A stretch of 64,000 nucleotides of DNA. It comes from Austwickia chelonae. GTDB lineage: Bacteria > Actinomycetota > Actinomycetes > Actinomycetales > Dermatophilaceae. Below are positions 27,445-36,956 of this stretch, one piece after another. The DNA lies in assembly GCF_003391095.1 (NCBI RefSeq), contig NZ_CP031447.1, positions 1,302,001 through 1,366,000 of the forward strand. The letters run 5' to 3'. The notes under the pieces were generated by a model. It was not told the origin of the DNA, made no database searches, and saw nothing but the letters and a program-made list of their open reading frames with translations. Made by a program: the position numbers and the translations under genes. Positions within the stretch are counted from its first letter, which is position 1, and the number at the start of each line of letters is the position of its first letter.

Positions 27445-27622
27445 GCAGGTGGCGGCGCGCTCGATCGGTTCCGGAGGGAGCCGATCGGGGCAGCCGTCTC
27501 TGCTCAGGGGGTTCTGCAGGTCTGAGCGCTGGCTCTGGGGGTTTCGACTGGGCAGGCATGGAGCGCTGCGGTTCTCGCGGGGCGTTCGGTGCACATGCCA
27601 GCAATGGACTGATCCCGCACTG

Positions 27623-27669
27623 TTGTTCTGGTTCGGGTATCAATATGGTTAGATATCTTGATATCGAGA
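27623..27669 (+). promoter_or_regulatory. acnA promoter with an overlapping palindrome
   Basis: TATGGT at 27644-27649 fits a -10 (TANNNT), with TTGTTC at 27623 as a weak -35 (spacer 15). Just after it, TCTTGATATCGAGA (27656-27669) is a 14-base palindrome with one mismatched pair, placed over the expected transcription start. The site ends 21 bases before the acnA start. An operator for a dimeric repressor is likely; which one is not known. Confidence 0.55.
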
Positions 27670-27690
27670 GAACTTGTGAAGGAGCCCGAC

Positions 27691-30477
27691 ATGAGCTGTG
27701 ACAGCTTCCAGGCCAAAGGCACCCTGCATGTGGGTGATGCCTCCTACGAGATCTTCCGGCTGGCCGCCGTCGACGGCAGCCAGACACTCCCGTACAGCCT
27801 GAAAGTGCTACTGGAGAACCTGCTGCGCACCGAGGACGGCGCGAATATCACCGAAGCACACATCCGTGCCCTCGGTGGCTGGGACGAGAATGCGCAGCCC
27901 GACACGGAGATCCAGTTCACCCCGGCTCGTGTCGTCATGCAGGACTTCACCGGTGTGCCCTGCGTCGTGGACCTGGCCACCATGCGGGAGGCCGTTGCTG
28001 AGCTCGGCGGTGATCCCAGCAGGATCAACCCCTTGGCTCCTGCCGAGATGGTCATCGACCACTCGGTGCAGATCGACGTCGCCGGAAGTCGTGACGCCTT
28101 CTCGATCAACCAGGACTTCGAGTACCAGCGCAACAAGGAGCGTTACCAGTTCCTCCGCTGGGGCCAGACCGCCTTCGACGAGTTCGCCGTCGTCCCCCCG
28201 GGCACTGGAATCGTCCACCAGGTCAACATCGAACGACTTGCCCGCGTGGTCATGTCCCGCGGTGGACAGGCCTACCCGGACACCTGCGTCGGCACCGACT
28301 CCCACACCACCATGGTCAACGGGTTGGGCGTGCTCGGCTGGGGTGTCGGCGGGATCGAGGCCGAAGCAGCCATGCTCGGACAGCCCGTCTCCATGCTCAT
28401 CCCGCGGGTCGTCGGCTTCAAACTGACCGGGTCGATGAACGCCGGTGTCACTGCGACCGATGTGGTGCTCACCATCACCGAGATGCTGCGCAAGCACGGC
28501 GTGGTGGGCAAGTTCGTCGAGTTCTACGGTGCGGGTGTGGCAGCGCTGCCCCTGGCGAACCGGGCGACCATCGGCAACATGAGCCCTGAATTCGGTTCAA
28601 CCTGCGCGATCTTCCCCATCGACGAGGTGACCGTCGACTACCTGCGGTTGACCGGACGCGACGATGCGCAGATCGCTCTCGTCGAGGCCTACGCGAAGGA
28701 ACAGGGGCTCTGGCTCGATCCCGAAGCCGAAGCCCGCTACTCCGAGAAGCTCGAACTAGACCTGTCCACGGTGGTGCCCAGCATCGCGGGTCCGAAGCGC
28801 CCCCAGGACCGGATCGAGCTCACCAAAGCCCAGAAAGCTTTCCGCCAAGCTCTGCCCGCCTACGTGAAAGGCCGCGAGGGCGATGTGGAACTCGACGATG
28901 TCCATGAGGACATCGCCTCTGACGCGCCTGCCCAGATGAGCGACCTTCCCAGCAGCGAAGCCGGTGCGCTCCGGACCCGGCCGTTCGACGGGCTGCGTCG
29001 CACCTCTCGCAAGGTCTCGGTGACCACCGACAAGGGCACCTTCGAGGTCGACCACGGACATGTCGCAATTGCTTCCATCACCTCCTGCACCAACACTTCC
29101 AACCCCTCGGTGATGATGGCTGCCGGGCTACTCGCCCAGAAAGCCGTGGACAAAGGCCTGCAGGCCAAGCCATGGGTCAAGACTTCGATGGCGCCTGGCA
29201 GCCAGGTCGTCACCGGTTACTACGAGAGGGCCGGGCTGTGGCCTGCCCTGGAAGCACTCGGCTTTCACCTGGTCGGCTACGGCTGCGCGACCTGCATCGG
29301 CAACTCGGGCCCGCTGCACGAAGCGGTCAGCAAAGCCATCAATGACAACGACCTCGCCGTCACTGCGGTGCTCTCCGGTAACCGTAACTTCGAAGGCCGG
29401 ATCAGCCCCGATGTCAAGATGAACTACCTGGCCTCCCCGCCGCTGGTCATCGCCTATGCCATCGCCGGGACGATGGACTTCGACTTCGACGCTCAGCCCC
29501 TGGGCCGGGACCGGGACGGTCATGACGTTTACCTCACCGACATCTGGCCGAGCGCGGCCGAGGTCGAGAATGCCATCGCTTCCGCCATATCCCGTGACAT
29601 CTTCGTGGAGGACTACAAGGACGTCTTCGCGGGTGATTCCCGTTGGCAGGGGCTGAACACCCCTGAAGGCAAAACCTTCAGCTGGGACGGCGAGTCGACC
29701 TACGTCCGTAAACCCACGTACTTCGACGGCATGAGGATGGACCTCACTCCGGTGCAGGACATCACTGGGGCCAGGGTGCTCGCCAAGCTGGGTGACTCGG
29801 TCACCACCGACCACATCAGCCCTGCTGGCGCCATCAAACCGGACAGCCCGGCCGGCCGGTACCTCGCTGAGCACGGCGTCGAACGCAAGGACTTCAACAG
29901 CTACGGCTCCCGCCGCGGGAACCACGAAGTGATGGTGCGCGGCACCTTCGCCAACATCCGGTTGAAGAACCTGCTGCTGGACGGGGTCGAAGGCGGATAC
30001 ACCCGAAACTTCCTCAACGGTGGTGGACAGACCACCATCTACGAAGCCAGCGAGGCCTACCAGGCAGCCAAGATCCCCCTGATCGTCCTGGGCGGTAAGG
30101 AATACGGCTCGGGAAGCTCTCGCGACTGGGCGGCCAAAGGCACCCGACTGCTCGGCGTCAAAGCCGTGATCGCCGAAAGCTACGAACGTATCCATCGCTC
30201 CAACCTGATCGGGATGGGCGTTCTGCCACTGCAGTTCCCCGAGGGTCAGAACGCTGACAGCCTCGGTCTGGACGGCACCGAGACCTTCGACATCGCCGGG
30301 GTGAGCGAACTGAACGAAGGACGTACCCCTAAGACGGTGAAGGTCACCGCCACCGGATCCGATGGTACGAAGACCGAGTTCGACGCGGTCCTGCGGATCG
30401 ACACTCCTGGAGAACGCGACTACTACCGCAATGACGGCATCCTGCAGTACGTCCTGCGGGGCCTGGTGAAGGCCTGA
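27691..30477 (+). CDS. acnA: Aconitate hydratase A
   Basis: A 928-residue aconitase that isomerises citrate to isocitrate in the TCA cycle. The [4Fe-4S] cysteines are Cys466 ([11 protein letters not shown]) and Cys532/Cys535 ([11 protein letters not shown]). The swivel domain near the C-terminus has [13 protein letters not shown] 27691 has GAAGGAG 7 bases upstream, so the in-frame TTG at 27658, inside the palindrome, is rejected. It stands alone: a promoter with a palindromic operator candidate precedes it, and a 20-bp hairpin follows. Length fits the AcnA/IRP type. Confidence 0.96.
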   Translation: MSCDSFQAKGTLHVGDASYEIFRLAAVDGSQTLPYSLKVLLENLLRTEDGANITEAHIRALGGWDENAQPDTEIQFTPARVVMQDFTGVPCVVDLATMREAVAELGGDPSRINPLAPAEMVIDHSVQIDVAGSRDAFSINQDFEYQRNKERYQFLRWGQTAFDEFAVVPPGTGIVHQVNIERLARVVMSRGGQAYPDTCVGTDSHTTMVNGLGVLGWGVGGIEAEAAMLGQPVSMLIPRVVGFKLTGSMNAGVTATDVVLTITEMLRKHGVVGKFVEFYGAGVAALPLANRATIGNMSPEFGSTCAIFPIDEVTVDYLRLTGRDDAQIALVEAYAKEQGLWLDPEAEARYSEKLELDLSTVVPSIAGPKRPQDRIELTKAQKAFRQALPAYVKGREGDVELDDVHEDIASDAPAQMSDLPSSEAGALRTRPFDGLRRTSRKVSVTTDKGTFEVDHGHVAIASITSCTNTSNPSVMMAAGLLAQKAVDKGLQAKPWVKTSMAPGSQVVTGYYERAGLWPALEALGFHLVGYGCATCIGNSGPLHEAVSKAINDNDLAVTAVLSGNRNFEGRISPDVKMNYLASPPLVIAYAIAGTMDFDFDAQPLGRDRDGHDVYLTDIWPSAAEVENAIASAISRDIFVEDYKDVFAGDSRWQGLNTPEGKTFSWDGESTYVRKPTYFDGMRMDLTPVQDITGARVLAKLGDSVTTDHISPAGAIKPDSPAGRYLAEHGVERKDFNSYGSRRGNHEVMVRGTFANIRLKNLLLDGVEGGYTRNFLNGGGQTTIYEASEAYQAAKIPLIVLGGKEYGSGSSRDWAAKGTRLLGVKAVIAESYERIHRSNLIGMGVLPLQFPEGQNADSLGLDGTETFDIAGVSELNEGRTPKTVKVTATGSDGTKTEFDAVLRIDTPGERDYYRNDGILQYVLRGLVKA

Positions 30478-30493
30478 CCTTCCCGACCTGTGA

Positions 30494-30541
30494 TCGGTGG
30501 GGCGGAGGACGGAGAGACCTTTCCGTCTTCCGCCCCACCGA
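30494..30541. terminator. Strong hairpin after acnA
   Basis: The arms 30494-30513 and 30522-30541 form a 20-bp stem with one G-T wobble and an 8-base loop, starting 17 bases after the acnA stop. The core is GGTGGGGCGGA with its complement. No T-run follows, which is usual for high-GC actinobacterial terminators. Confidence 0.75.
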
Positions 30542-30766
30542 CAGGGGCTCATCGCGCCAAGACCCTCTGCGAAACTGAATTCATGCTGGCGACAGTACTT
30601 TTCTGGCTGCTCCGGCGGGAGGGAGCGAAGACTGACCGGCTCAGGACCTTCGGGCCGCTTCTCCTGCAAGGCGAGAGTTCACCGTCCTTCAGCCCCGTTC
30701 GCCGACCCGGGGTGGCAGGCTGTCCACGAGGGCGCCCACCGGGGTGCTGGATCCGGGAGGGTGCAC

Positions 30767-31378
30767 GTGGCTGAGGTGGTGATTTTCCACTCGGCGCTGG
30801 GAAGGCGTCCGGGTGTCTTCGATGCGGCCCGACGCCTACGTGACCAGGGGCATACCGTTCACACTCCGGACCTCTACGAAGGAGTCAGCTTCGGAGGGGG
30901 GGCCGAGGGATACGACGCCGGAGTCCTACGCATGGAGGAGATCGGCTGGACCACCATCGTGGACCGAGCCTGGGCCTGCGTAGAAGAGCTCCCTGGAGAA
31001 CTCGTCTACCTGGGTTTCTCCATGGGTGCAGGGATCGCCCAAGAGCTGGCCATCCACCGACCCGGAGCACGCGGAGCCGTACTGATCGGCGGCGGCGGCG
31101 CCTACGACGACGAACCCTGGCCCTTGGGTGTCCCGGTCGATGCACATCACATGGTGGACGACCCCTGGGTGGACGAATTCGCCCCCGTCCGGCTGGCCCG
31201 CCTCGCAGCCCGTGCAGGCTCGTGCAGCAGCGTCTACCTTTACCCCGGGGACCAGCACCTGTTCACCGACCCCGAACTCGTAGAGGAATACGATCACGGT
31301 CTGACCGAATTGGTATGGCGACGCGTGATGCGTTTCTTGATTCGACTGGAAGCTGGGTACATCCCCAGCCGAGGCTAG
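30767..31378 (+). CDS. Dienelactone hydrolase-like alpha/beta hydrolase
   Basis: A 203-residue alpha/beta hydrolase. The nucleophile elbow is GFSMG with Ser85, where classic dienelactone hydrolases have Cys. A downstream Asp lies in PWVDEFAP or nearby, and the histidine is in YPGDQHLFTDP. True substrate unknown. GTG 30767 is preceded by GGGAGG with 6 bases; the open frame continues 270 bases upstream but through the acnA terminator, so that extension is rejected. The 225 bases between the terminator and this gene hold no other gene. Confidence 0.78.
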   Translation: MAEVVIFHSALGRRPGVFDAARRLRDQGHTVHTPDLYEGVSFGGGAEGYDAGVLRMEEIGWTTIVDRAWACVEELPGELVYLGFSMGAGIAQELAIHRPGARGAVLIGGGGAYDDEPWPLGVPVDAHHMVDDPWVDEFAPVRLARLAARAGSCSSVYLYPGDQHLFTDPELVEEYDHGLTELVWRRVMRFLIRLEAGYIPSRG

Positions 31379-31574
31379 GGCGAGAGGTATCCCGGTGACA
31401 GACCGGTTATTCGGTGGACGAGGAGTCCACCGCTGGTGGAAATCTGCACGGCAGGTGTCCCCCCGACGGATGTGGCGCAAGGCACGACAGGGAATCGACG
31501 GGTTCCACGAGGCGTTGAACGACATGAACGCGCCCACGGCGCGCGCAGACCGTGACGAGAGGAGGAGAATCCAA

Positions 31575-32504
31575 ATGCGTGATCCTCGCGAGCTGTACCA
31601 CTTCGAGACCGACACCGACATCAGCAGCTTGCATGCCACGGTGATGTTGGTGGCCTTCTCCGGATACCTGGACGCCGGCGGGACCCAGCGGATCCTGGTG
31701 AACCACCTGTTGTCGACCCTCGAACACCGGGTCGCTGCGACCTTCGACGTCGATCAGCTCTTCGACTACCGAGGACGTCGACCCTCGATGACTTTCGAGG
31801 AGAACCGGTGGACGGCCTATGACGACCCCACCCTGGTTCTCTACGAGGTCGTCGATGACGAAGGCACCCCTTTTCTGCTGCTGACCGGCCGGGAACCGGA
31901 TTATCAGTGGGAAAGAATGGTCGAAGCCGTCCGCGGAATCATCGATCGATTCGGGGTCGAGCTGGTCACCACCGTCTACGGCATCCCGATGGCGGTGCCG
32001 CACTCCCGGCCGCTGTGGGTCACCGCGCACGCCACAGACGAGCATCTCGTTGCTGGAAAAGAATCGGTCTTCGGCAAGGTCAAAGTTCCTGCCGGGCTCT
32101 CCAGCCTCCTGGAGCTGAGGCTCGGGGAAGCGGGACGACAGGCCATGGGGTTCGCGGTCCATGTTCCCCACTACCTGGCACAGGCTGATTTTCCTTCGGC
32201 AGCGCTCGCCGGGCTGGAAAATCTGGTGTCCTCTACGGGCTTGAATCTGCCGGATGCTGCTCTGCAGATCGCCTCTGCGGACAATCAGCGGGCGATCGCG
32301 GCAGAGGTGGCGGGGACGGAGGACGCTCCTGCGGTGATCGATGCCTTGGAGGAGCAGTACGACACCTTCGTCTCCGGGCGGCAACGTAAGGCGTTGTTGG
32401 CCGGAGACGATTCCTTGATCCCGACTGCAGAGGAATTGGGGGAGGAGTTCGAGGCCTTCCTGCGTAGTCAGGACGAGGACCGGGGCGGAAGTTCCACCTC
32501 CTGA
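31575..32504 (+). CDS. PAC2 family protein (proteasome assembly chaperone-like)
   Basis: A 309-residue PAC2-family protein. In eukaryotes and archaea this fold occurs in proteasome assembly chaperones; in actinobacteria the role is unsettled. It shows VAFSGYLDAGGTQRILVNHLL, FDVDQLFDYRGRRP, LLLTGREPDYQWE and TTVYGIPMAVPHSRP. The C-terminal 80 residues are acidic and helical. ATG 31575 has GAGGAGGAGA about 9 bases upstream. A GTG at 31395 in the same frame, with GAGAGG in front, would add 60 mostly basic residues; I prefer the shorter form because family similarity begins at RDPRELYHFE. Confidence 0.85.
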   Translation: MRDPRELYHFETDTDISSLHATVMLVAFSGYLDAGGTQRILVNHLLSTLEHRVAATFDVDQLFDYRGRRPSMTFEENRWTAYDDPTLVLYEVVDDEGTPFLLLTGREPDYQWERMVEAVRGIIDRFGVELVTTVYGIPMAVPHSRPLWVTAHATDEHLVAGKESVFGKVKVPAGLSSLLELRLGEAGRQAMGFAVHVPHYLAQADFPSAALAGLENLVSSTGLNLPDAALQIASADNQRAIAAEVAGTEDAPAVIDALEEQYDTFVSGRQRKALLAGDDSLIPTAEELGEEFEAFLRSQDEDRGGSSTS

Positions 32505-32622
32505 CTGCAGTGGTCGGCCCGTGGACAGCAGGTTTGCTCAGGTGTTCGTGGGGCATGGAGCGCAGGAAGCGGTCTCGGAAGTCCCGAGATCTCAGGCTGG
32601 CTGACATTTCAGGAGGAGAAGC

Positions 32623-33315
32623 GTGGGCGTCTTCGACAAGCAGGGTGGCTCTCGTCCGACTCAGGACGTGGCGGCACCGGAGGGGGTCACGGGGTCGGCG
32701 GCCAAGCTCGTGGAGCGCCTTCTGACGATGGGGATCGAGGGCAAGGGACACTTCGAGTCGGCCGAGGCGGTGGCCCGGGCGGCCCAGGCGAAGAAAGGCT
32801 CCGCGGAGGCAGCTGTGGACGCGGTCGTGCGCGATCACCTCAAAATTTGTGCTGCCAGTGGTTTCGTCACCGGGCTCGGCGGTTTTATCACTCTGCCGGT
32901 GGCTCTGCCGGCGAATGTTCTGGGTTTCTACATCGTCGTGACCAGGATGTCGGCTGCCGTGGCCTATCTACGTGGCTACGATCTGGCTCGCCCTGAGGTG
33001 AGGTCGGCGGTCCTGCTTTCCTTGGTGGGCGCTGATGCAGATGATGTCTTGCGTAAAGCCGGATATGCCAGTTCCGGGAGGGTTGCCACAATGGCTGCCG
33101 AGCGGCTGCCTGGCCCGGTGCTGATGGCGGTGAACAAAGGCGTCGGATTCCGCTTGGTGACTCAGTTCGGGAAGAAGAGCCTGACCAAGTTGGGCCGCGG
33201 GGTTCCTTTGGCTGGAGGACTGTTGGGTGCTGGGCTCGACGGTTTCATGTGTAGGCGTATCGCAAGCCATGTTCGTACGGAGTTTCCTCGTCGTGATCGG
33301 CCGATGACTCCCTGA
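32623..33315 (+). CDS. EcsC family protein
   Basis: A 230-residue protein resembling the EcsC family (named from a Bacillus ABC transporter operon; function unknown). A charged N-terminal third is followed by hydrophobic stretches (ASGFVTGLGGFITLPVALP, then VLGFYIVVTRMSAAVAYL), and a C-terminal glycine-rich segment (GRGVPLAGGLLGAGLDG) typical of the family. It may associate with membranes. The GTG start has AGGAGGAGA just upstream. It follows the PAC2 gene by 118 bases on the same strand. Confidence 0.7.
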   Translation: MGVFDKQGGSRPTQDVAAPEGVTGSAAKLVERLLTMGIEGKGHFESAEAVARAAQAKKGSAEAAVDAVVRDHLKICAASGFVTGLGGFITLPVALPANVLGFYIVVTRMSAAVAYLRGYDLARPEVRSAVLLSLVGADADDVLRKAGYASSGRVATMAAERLPGPVLMAVNKGVGFRLVTQFGKKSLTKLGRGVPLAGGLLGAGLDGFMCRRIASHVRTEFPRRDRPMTP

Positions 33316-33426
33316 CCTGGCATCCGGGTTCCGCTGCGATCCACAAGGACAGCGCGAGAGGGGCTCCGTCCACATGTTTTGTCCGGGGAGGGCATAGGGG
33401 AGCGTCGGCTGTCGAGGATGTCGTTC

Positions 33427-34446
33427 ATGACATCTGTGGTGCACGTCAATCGGCCGGAGGAGCTCGCGGTCGCTCTGCCCTACCTTCTGGGCTATCGCCC
33501 TACCGATTCCGTGGTGGTGGTCGCCATGCGTGGTCACCGGGTCGGAGTGATCCAGCGGCTTGACCTGCTTCCGCCGGGGGAGTGCTATCCCGTTCAAGCC
33601 TTCGACGTGCTGTGCGCCGTGTTGTTGAGCGACGGCTGTGACGGCGCAGTGCTCGTGGAGTTCGCGGACGAAGGGCCGTCGGCGGATCACCTGTTGACGC
33701 AGGTGGCGGCGGCTTTGGAAGACGGAGGTATTCCGGTCAGGGAGAGCATCGTGGTCCGGCGGGGAATGTGGAGCGCGGGTGAGATGGTCGGAAAGGACAG
33801 GTCTTTCCGGCCGCTCCCCGCGGCGGAGGATGTTCCTGCGGTGGCCACGTGTGTGTTGTGGGGCGTCTCACCGTGGCCGAGCCGAGCAGCGATGGCGGAT
33901 TCTTTGGAGCCAGCGCTGGACTCCCCACGTTATGCGCCGGTCGATTTCTCGGTCTTGGGTGAGATGGATGTCCGCGATGTCTACGAGGCCTGGGCCTGTC
34001 TGCTGGGCGTGGCAGGTGATCTGCAGCCGGAGCATCTTCCACTGGATAGCGTTTGGCGAATAGTGCTCTCCACACATCGCATTGCGATGCGGGACGAGCT
34101 GTTGGCCTGGTTGTGCCCGGAGTTCTTGGGCGGGGAAGAGGATGGATTGGGGCGGGATCCGCGCATGGCCGTCCTGGGCGCGCCGCCAGATCTGTCTACG
34201 GCTGAGGGGCAGGAAAATGCACGGGGAATGACGCATCGAATGATCCGTTTCGCTCGTTGTCTGCCGGAGCAGGACCGAGCCGGTCTGCTGGTGATGATGG
34301 CGGCTTACTCCTGGCAGCAGGGCCAGGGTGCCTTGGCTCGGATCTGTGTGGATCGAGCGCTGTCCATCGATGCGACCCATTCGCTGGCCAGGTTGCTCGG
34401 CGCGGTGATCGCCCACGGGGTGAAACCGTCGGAGTCGCACTGCTGA
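33427..34446 (+). CDS. DUF4192 family protein
   Basis: A 339-residue actinobacterial DUF4192 protein, function unknown. It begins with the family pattern RPEELAVALPYLLGYRPTDSVVVVAM, and the C-terminus has AAYSWQQGQGALARICVDRAL, a TPR-like helical pair. There is no signal peptide. ATG 33427 has GAGGA 8 bases upstream; ATG 33418 adds 3 residues and overlaps that site. It is often found in the neighbourhood of the primary sigma factor gene in actinobacteria, as here. Confidence 0.85.
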   Translation: MTSVVHVNRPEELAVALPYLLGYRPTDSVVVVAMRGHRVGVIQRLDLLPPGECYPVQAFDVLCAVLLSDGCDGAVLVEFADEGPSADHLLTQVAAALEDGGIPVRESIVVRRGMWSAGEMVGKDRSFRPLPAAEDVPAVATCVLWGVSPWPSRAAMADSLEPALDSPRYAPVDFSVLGEMDVRDVYEAWACLLGVAGDLQPEHLPLDSVWRIVLSTHRIAMRDELLAWLCPEFLGGEEDGLGRDPRMAVLGAPPDLSTAEGQENARGMTHRMIRFARCLPEQDRAGLLVMMAAYSWQQGQGALARICVDRALSIDATHSLARLLGAVIAHGVKPSESHC

Positions 34447-34527
34447 GGATGCTTGGACCGGTATGCGCTGCTCAACGAAATCAGTGACACACCAGAGTGT
34501 TTCAGGGGGAGCTGTTTTTCTCCCGTC

Positions 34528-34533
34528 TACAAT
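34528..34533 (+). promoter_or_regulatory. Candidate -10 of the universal stress protein gene
   Basis: TACAAT (TANNNT) lies 60 bases before the universal stress protein start codon. A short hairpin (GGGGAG with CTCCC around a T-rich loop, 34506-34524) sits directly upstream and may end DUF4192 transcription. No clear -35. Confidence 0.35.
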
Positions 34534-34593
34534 CGGCTGATTGTTGCTCCTCCAGGTCGGTTCGGTCGGCCGGAGCCAGTAGAAGGAGGCCTG

Positions 34594-35031
34594 GTGACCG
34601 TCCTCGTCGGAGTGTCGAGTGCCCCTGAAGGGCTGGCTGCCTTACGGGCTGCCGTGGACGAGTGCCTGGCCCGTCGGTCGGGGCTGGACGTGCTGTCAAC
34701 CACACCGCGGAGCCCGTCTGCTTCCTCGCAACAGCAGGCTGCGGCTGAAATCCGCCAGGATCCGGTGTGGGCCGAGGAGCTGGAGAAGGGCCGTCGGCGG
34801 TTGTCCGACGCCGGACTGGAGCTGATCGTTCACGAGGTCTCGGCCACGGATCGGACATCGGCGATGCTCGACTTAGCTGACCAGCTCGTCACAGACCTCG
34901 TCGTGATCGGTGTCAGACAGCGGACTCCAGTGGGGAAACTGCTGGTCGGATCCCATGCGCAGAGACTTCTCCTGGAAGCCTCTTGCCCGGTCCTGGTGGT
35001 CAAAGCACCCGGCCGGGATCGCCCCGAGTAG
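34594..35031 (+). CDS. Universal stress protein family (UspA)
   Basis: A 145-residue single-domain UspA protein. The nucleotide-binding signature is in the C-terminal part: GVRQRTPVGKLLVGSHAQRL, then ASCPVLVVK, giving the G-2x-G-9x-GS pattern of ATP-binding members. GTG 34594 has AGAAGGAGG about 5 bases upstream, which decides the start over an in-frame extension of 47 codons. It lies alone between DUF4192 and the sigma factor gene. Physiological role unknown. Confidence 0.88.
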   Translation: MTVLVGVSSAPEGLAALRAAVDECLARRSGLDVLSTTPRSPSASSQQQAAAEIRQDPVWAEELEKGRRRLSDAGLELIVHEVSATDRTSAMLDLADQLVTDLVVIGVRQRTPVGKLLVGSHAQRLLLEASCPVLVVKAPGRDRPE

Positions 35032-35037
35032 GCGGTA

Positions 35038-35059
35038 TTGACATCTCGGCCTTTATAAT
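35038..35059 (+). promoter_or_regulatory. Consensus TATAAT element upstream of the primary sigma factor gene
   Basis: TATAAT at 35054-35059 is a perfect -10. TTGACA at 35038-35043 is a perfect -35 but only 10 bases away, too close to act with it. With the usual 17-base spacing the -35 would be non-consensus. The distance to the GTG start is about 180 bases, implying a long 5' leader. The 205-base gap holds no other convincing gene. Confidence 0.45.
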
Positions 35060-35236
35060 GTTCAGCAGATGGTCGGCCGGAGACCTTTCGCCAGAGAGCG
35101 ACCTATCCATAAACGCCGGCGACCGCCCCGATCCCAGCGACTACGAACACGTGCGTGTCCTTCATGATGCGCTCTGGACCTGCACGCTCAGGGGCGATAC
35201 AGGTTCTGTGATGACGAAAGGTGTCGGTGTAAACAC

Positions 35237-36811
35237 GTGCCGAACGGATCCGCCACGACGTCCCGGTCACGCTCCAGCAATCTAGGGGGTGCCGAGCCCG
35301 CCGTTGCCAAGGTAGTGAAAACAGCTGCCCGCAGCCGGGTGGTCTCGGCCGAAGTCCTCAACGAAGCGTTGGACGCAGACGGGGTCAAAGGGCCGCGACG
35401 ACGTCAGATCGTCACCGCTCTCACCGGCAATGGGGTGACGATCGAAGGCGAGGTGCGACTGACTGCACCTCGTGCGCCGCGCGCCAGTGCTGCTAAGGCC
35501 AAGGCCGCCGTCGACAGTGAGGAAGCTGCGCCGAAGAAACGAGCGGCACGCAAGACCACGGCGAAGAAGACGACGGCGAAGAAAGCCACGGCCAAGAAGA
35601 CAGCGGCGAAGAAAACCGCAGCCAAGAACGGCGAACCTTCCGAGGAGATCGACGTCGAGATCGGCGACGAGGTCGACCTCGAGAACGAGGCCCACGACAT
35701 CGACGGTGTCGAGATCGGCGGGGAAGGCGCCGAGGACCAGGAAGAGGAGTCCGAGGACGAACCGTCGCGTCGTCGTACCGGTGCTCGGGGGGCTCGTGGA
35801 CGTAACACTCAGGACTCCGAGGACGAGCCTGAGGAACGGGGCTTCGTCCTGCGTGATGGGGACGACGACGACGCCCCCGCGCAGCAGGTCGTCACCGCTG
35901 GAGCGACAGCTGACCCGGTCAAGGACTACCTGAAGCAGATCGGAAAGGTCGCCCTCCTCAACGCCGAGCAGGAGGTCGAGCTCGCCAAACGGATCGAAGC
36001 CGGTCTGTTCGCCGAGGAGAAGCTCAACTCCGGTGAGGAGTTCGACAACAAGTTCAAGCGTGAGCTGTGGTGGATCGCTCAGGACGGCCGTAACGCCAAG
36101 AACCACCTCCTCGAAGCCAACCTTCGTCTCGTGGTCTCCCTGGCCAAGCGGTACACCGGCCGGGGCATGCTCTTCCTGGACCTGATCCAGGAAGGAAACC
36201 TGGGACTCATCCGCGCTGTCGAGAAATTCGACTACACCAAAGGATTCAAGTTCTCGACGTATGCGACCTGGTGGATCCGTCAGGCCATCACCCGGGCCAT
36301 GGCCGATCAGGCCCGCACCATCCGTATCCCGGTGCACATGGTCGAGGTCATCAACAAGCTGGCCCGTGTCCAGCGCCAGATGCTGCAGGACCTGGGCCGC
36401 GAGCCCACTCCGGAGGAGCTGGCCAAAGAGCTCGACATGACTCCTGAGAAGGTCGTCGAGGTCCAGAAGTACGGTCGCGAGCCGATCTCCTTGCACACCC
36501 CGCTGGGCGAGGACGGCGATTCCGAGTTCGGTGACCTCATCGAGGACTCCGAGGCCGTCGTGCCCGCCGACGCCGTGAGCTTCACCCTCCTGCAGGAGCA
36601 GCTGCACTCGGTGCTGGACACCTTGTCCGAGCGTGAAGCCGGAGTGGTGTCCATGCGTTTCGGACTCACCGACGGTCAGCCGAAGACCCTCGACGAGATC
36701 GGCAAGGTCTACGGTGTGACCCGCGAGCGGATTCGTCAGATCGAGTCGAAGACGATGAGCAAGCTGCGTCACCCGTCGCGCTCCCAGGTGCTGCGCGACT
36801 ACCTGGACTGA
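35237..36811 (+). CDS. rpoD: Primary RNA polymerase sigma factor (SigA/HrdB type)
   Basis: A 524-residue sigma-70. Region 1.2 to 2.4 starts with [16 protein letters not shown] and includes [36 protein letters not shown] and [14 protein letters not shown]. Region 3 follows, and region 4.2 is [21 protein letters not shown]. The N-terminal 225 residues are a helical domain near residues 33-70, then five Lys/Thr/Ala repeats and an acidic stretch, as in other actinobacterial primary sigma factors. The GTG start is uncertain: GAAAGG lies about 17 bases upstream. A perfect hairpin follows the gene. Confidence 0.95.
   Translation: MPNGSATTSRSRSSNLGGAEPAVAKVVKTAARSRVVSAEVLNEALDADGVKGPRRRQIVTALTGNGVTIEGEVRLTAPRAPRASAAKAKAAVDSEEAAPKKRAARKTTAKKTTAKKATAKKTAAKKTAAKNGEPSEEIDVEIGDEVDLENEAHDIDGVEIGGEGAEDQEEESEDEPSRRRTGARGARGRNTQDSEDEPEERGFVLRDGDDDDAPAQQVVTAGATADPVKDYLKQIGKVALLNAEQEVELAKRIEAGLFAEEKLNSGEEFDNKFKRELWWIAQDGRNAKNHLLEANLRLVVSLAKRYTGRGMLFLDLIQEGNLGLIRAVEKFDYTKGFKFSTYATWWIRQAITRAMADQARTIRIPVHMVEVINKLARVQRQMLQDLGREPTPEELAKELDMTPEKVVEVQKYGREPISLHTPLGEDGDSEFGDLIEDSEAVVPADAVSFTLLQEQLHSVLDTLSEREAGVVSMRFGLTDGQPKTLDEIGKVYGVTRERIRQIESKTMSKLRHPSRSQVLRDYLD
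35552..35626 (+). repeat. Five tandem 15-base units in rpoD (KTTAK-type repeats)
   Basis: Five units of 15 bases encode [20 protein letters not shown] and KTAAK. Codons differ between units at third positions, so the protein repeat is older than a recent slippage event. The basic segment resembles histone-H1-like tails and may contact DNA or RNA. Confidence 0.8.
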
Positions 36812-36829
36812 CCTTTCGGTCTACGACAT

Positions 36830-36864
36830 GGTTCCGCCCGCGGCCTGAGACCGCGGGCGGAACC
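36830..36864. terminator. Perfect hairpin after rpoD
   Basis: GGTTCCGCCCGCGG (36830-36843) pairs with its exact complement at 36851-36864 around a 7-base loop, 19 bases after the rpoD stop. The next gene is on the other strand, so it can act in both directions. Confidence 0.85.
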
Positions 36865-36956
36865 GGTTCCTCGTGCAGGGCTCTCGGGAACCACGGGGAG
36901 CGTCTTCTGTCACGGATTTTCCCGGTCTGAATGCGTTTCCCCAGGTGGGAAGCGAA

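Noticed and set aside
29128-30669. A 513-codon open frame antisense to aconitase.
   Set aside because: Explained by codon bias of acnA; it also crosses the acnA terminator.
30497-30766. Upstream extension of the dienelactone hydrolase-like gene.
   Set aside because: It passes through the acnA terminator hairpin; GTG 30767 has a good ribosome site and starts the domain.
35058-35285. A 75-codon ORF upstream of and overlapping rpoD.
   Set aside because: Its ATG lies inside the TATAAT element, it has no ribosome site, and it runs out of frame into the sigma factor gene.
35282-36772. A 496-codon open frame antisense to rpoD.
   Set aside because: It is the mirror of a highly biased coding sequence; composition is low-complexity and no start signals are present.
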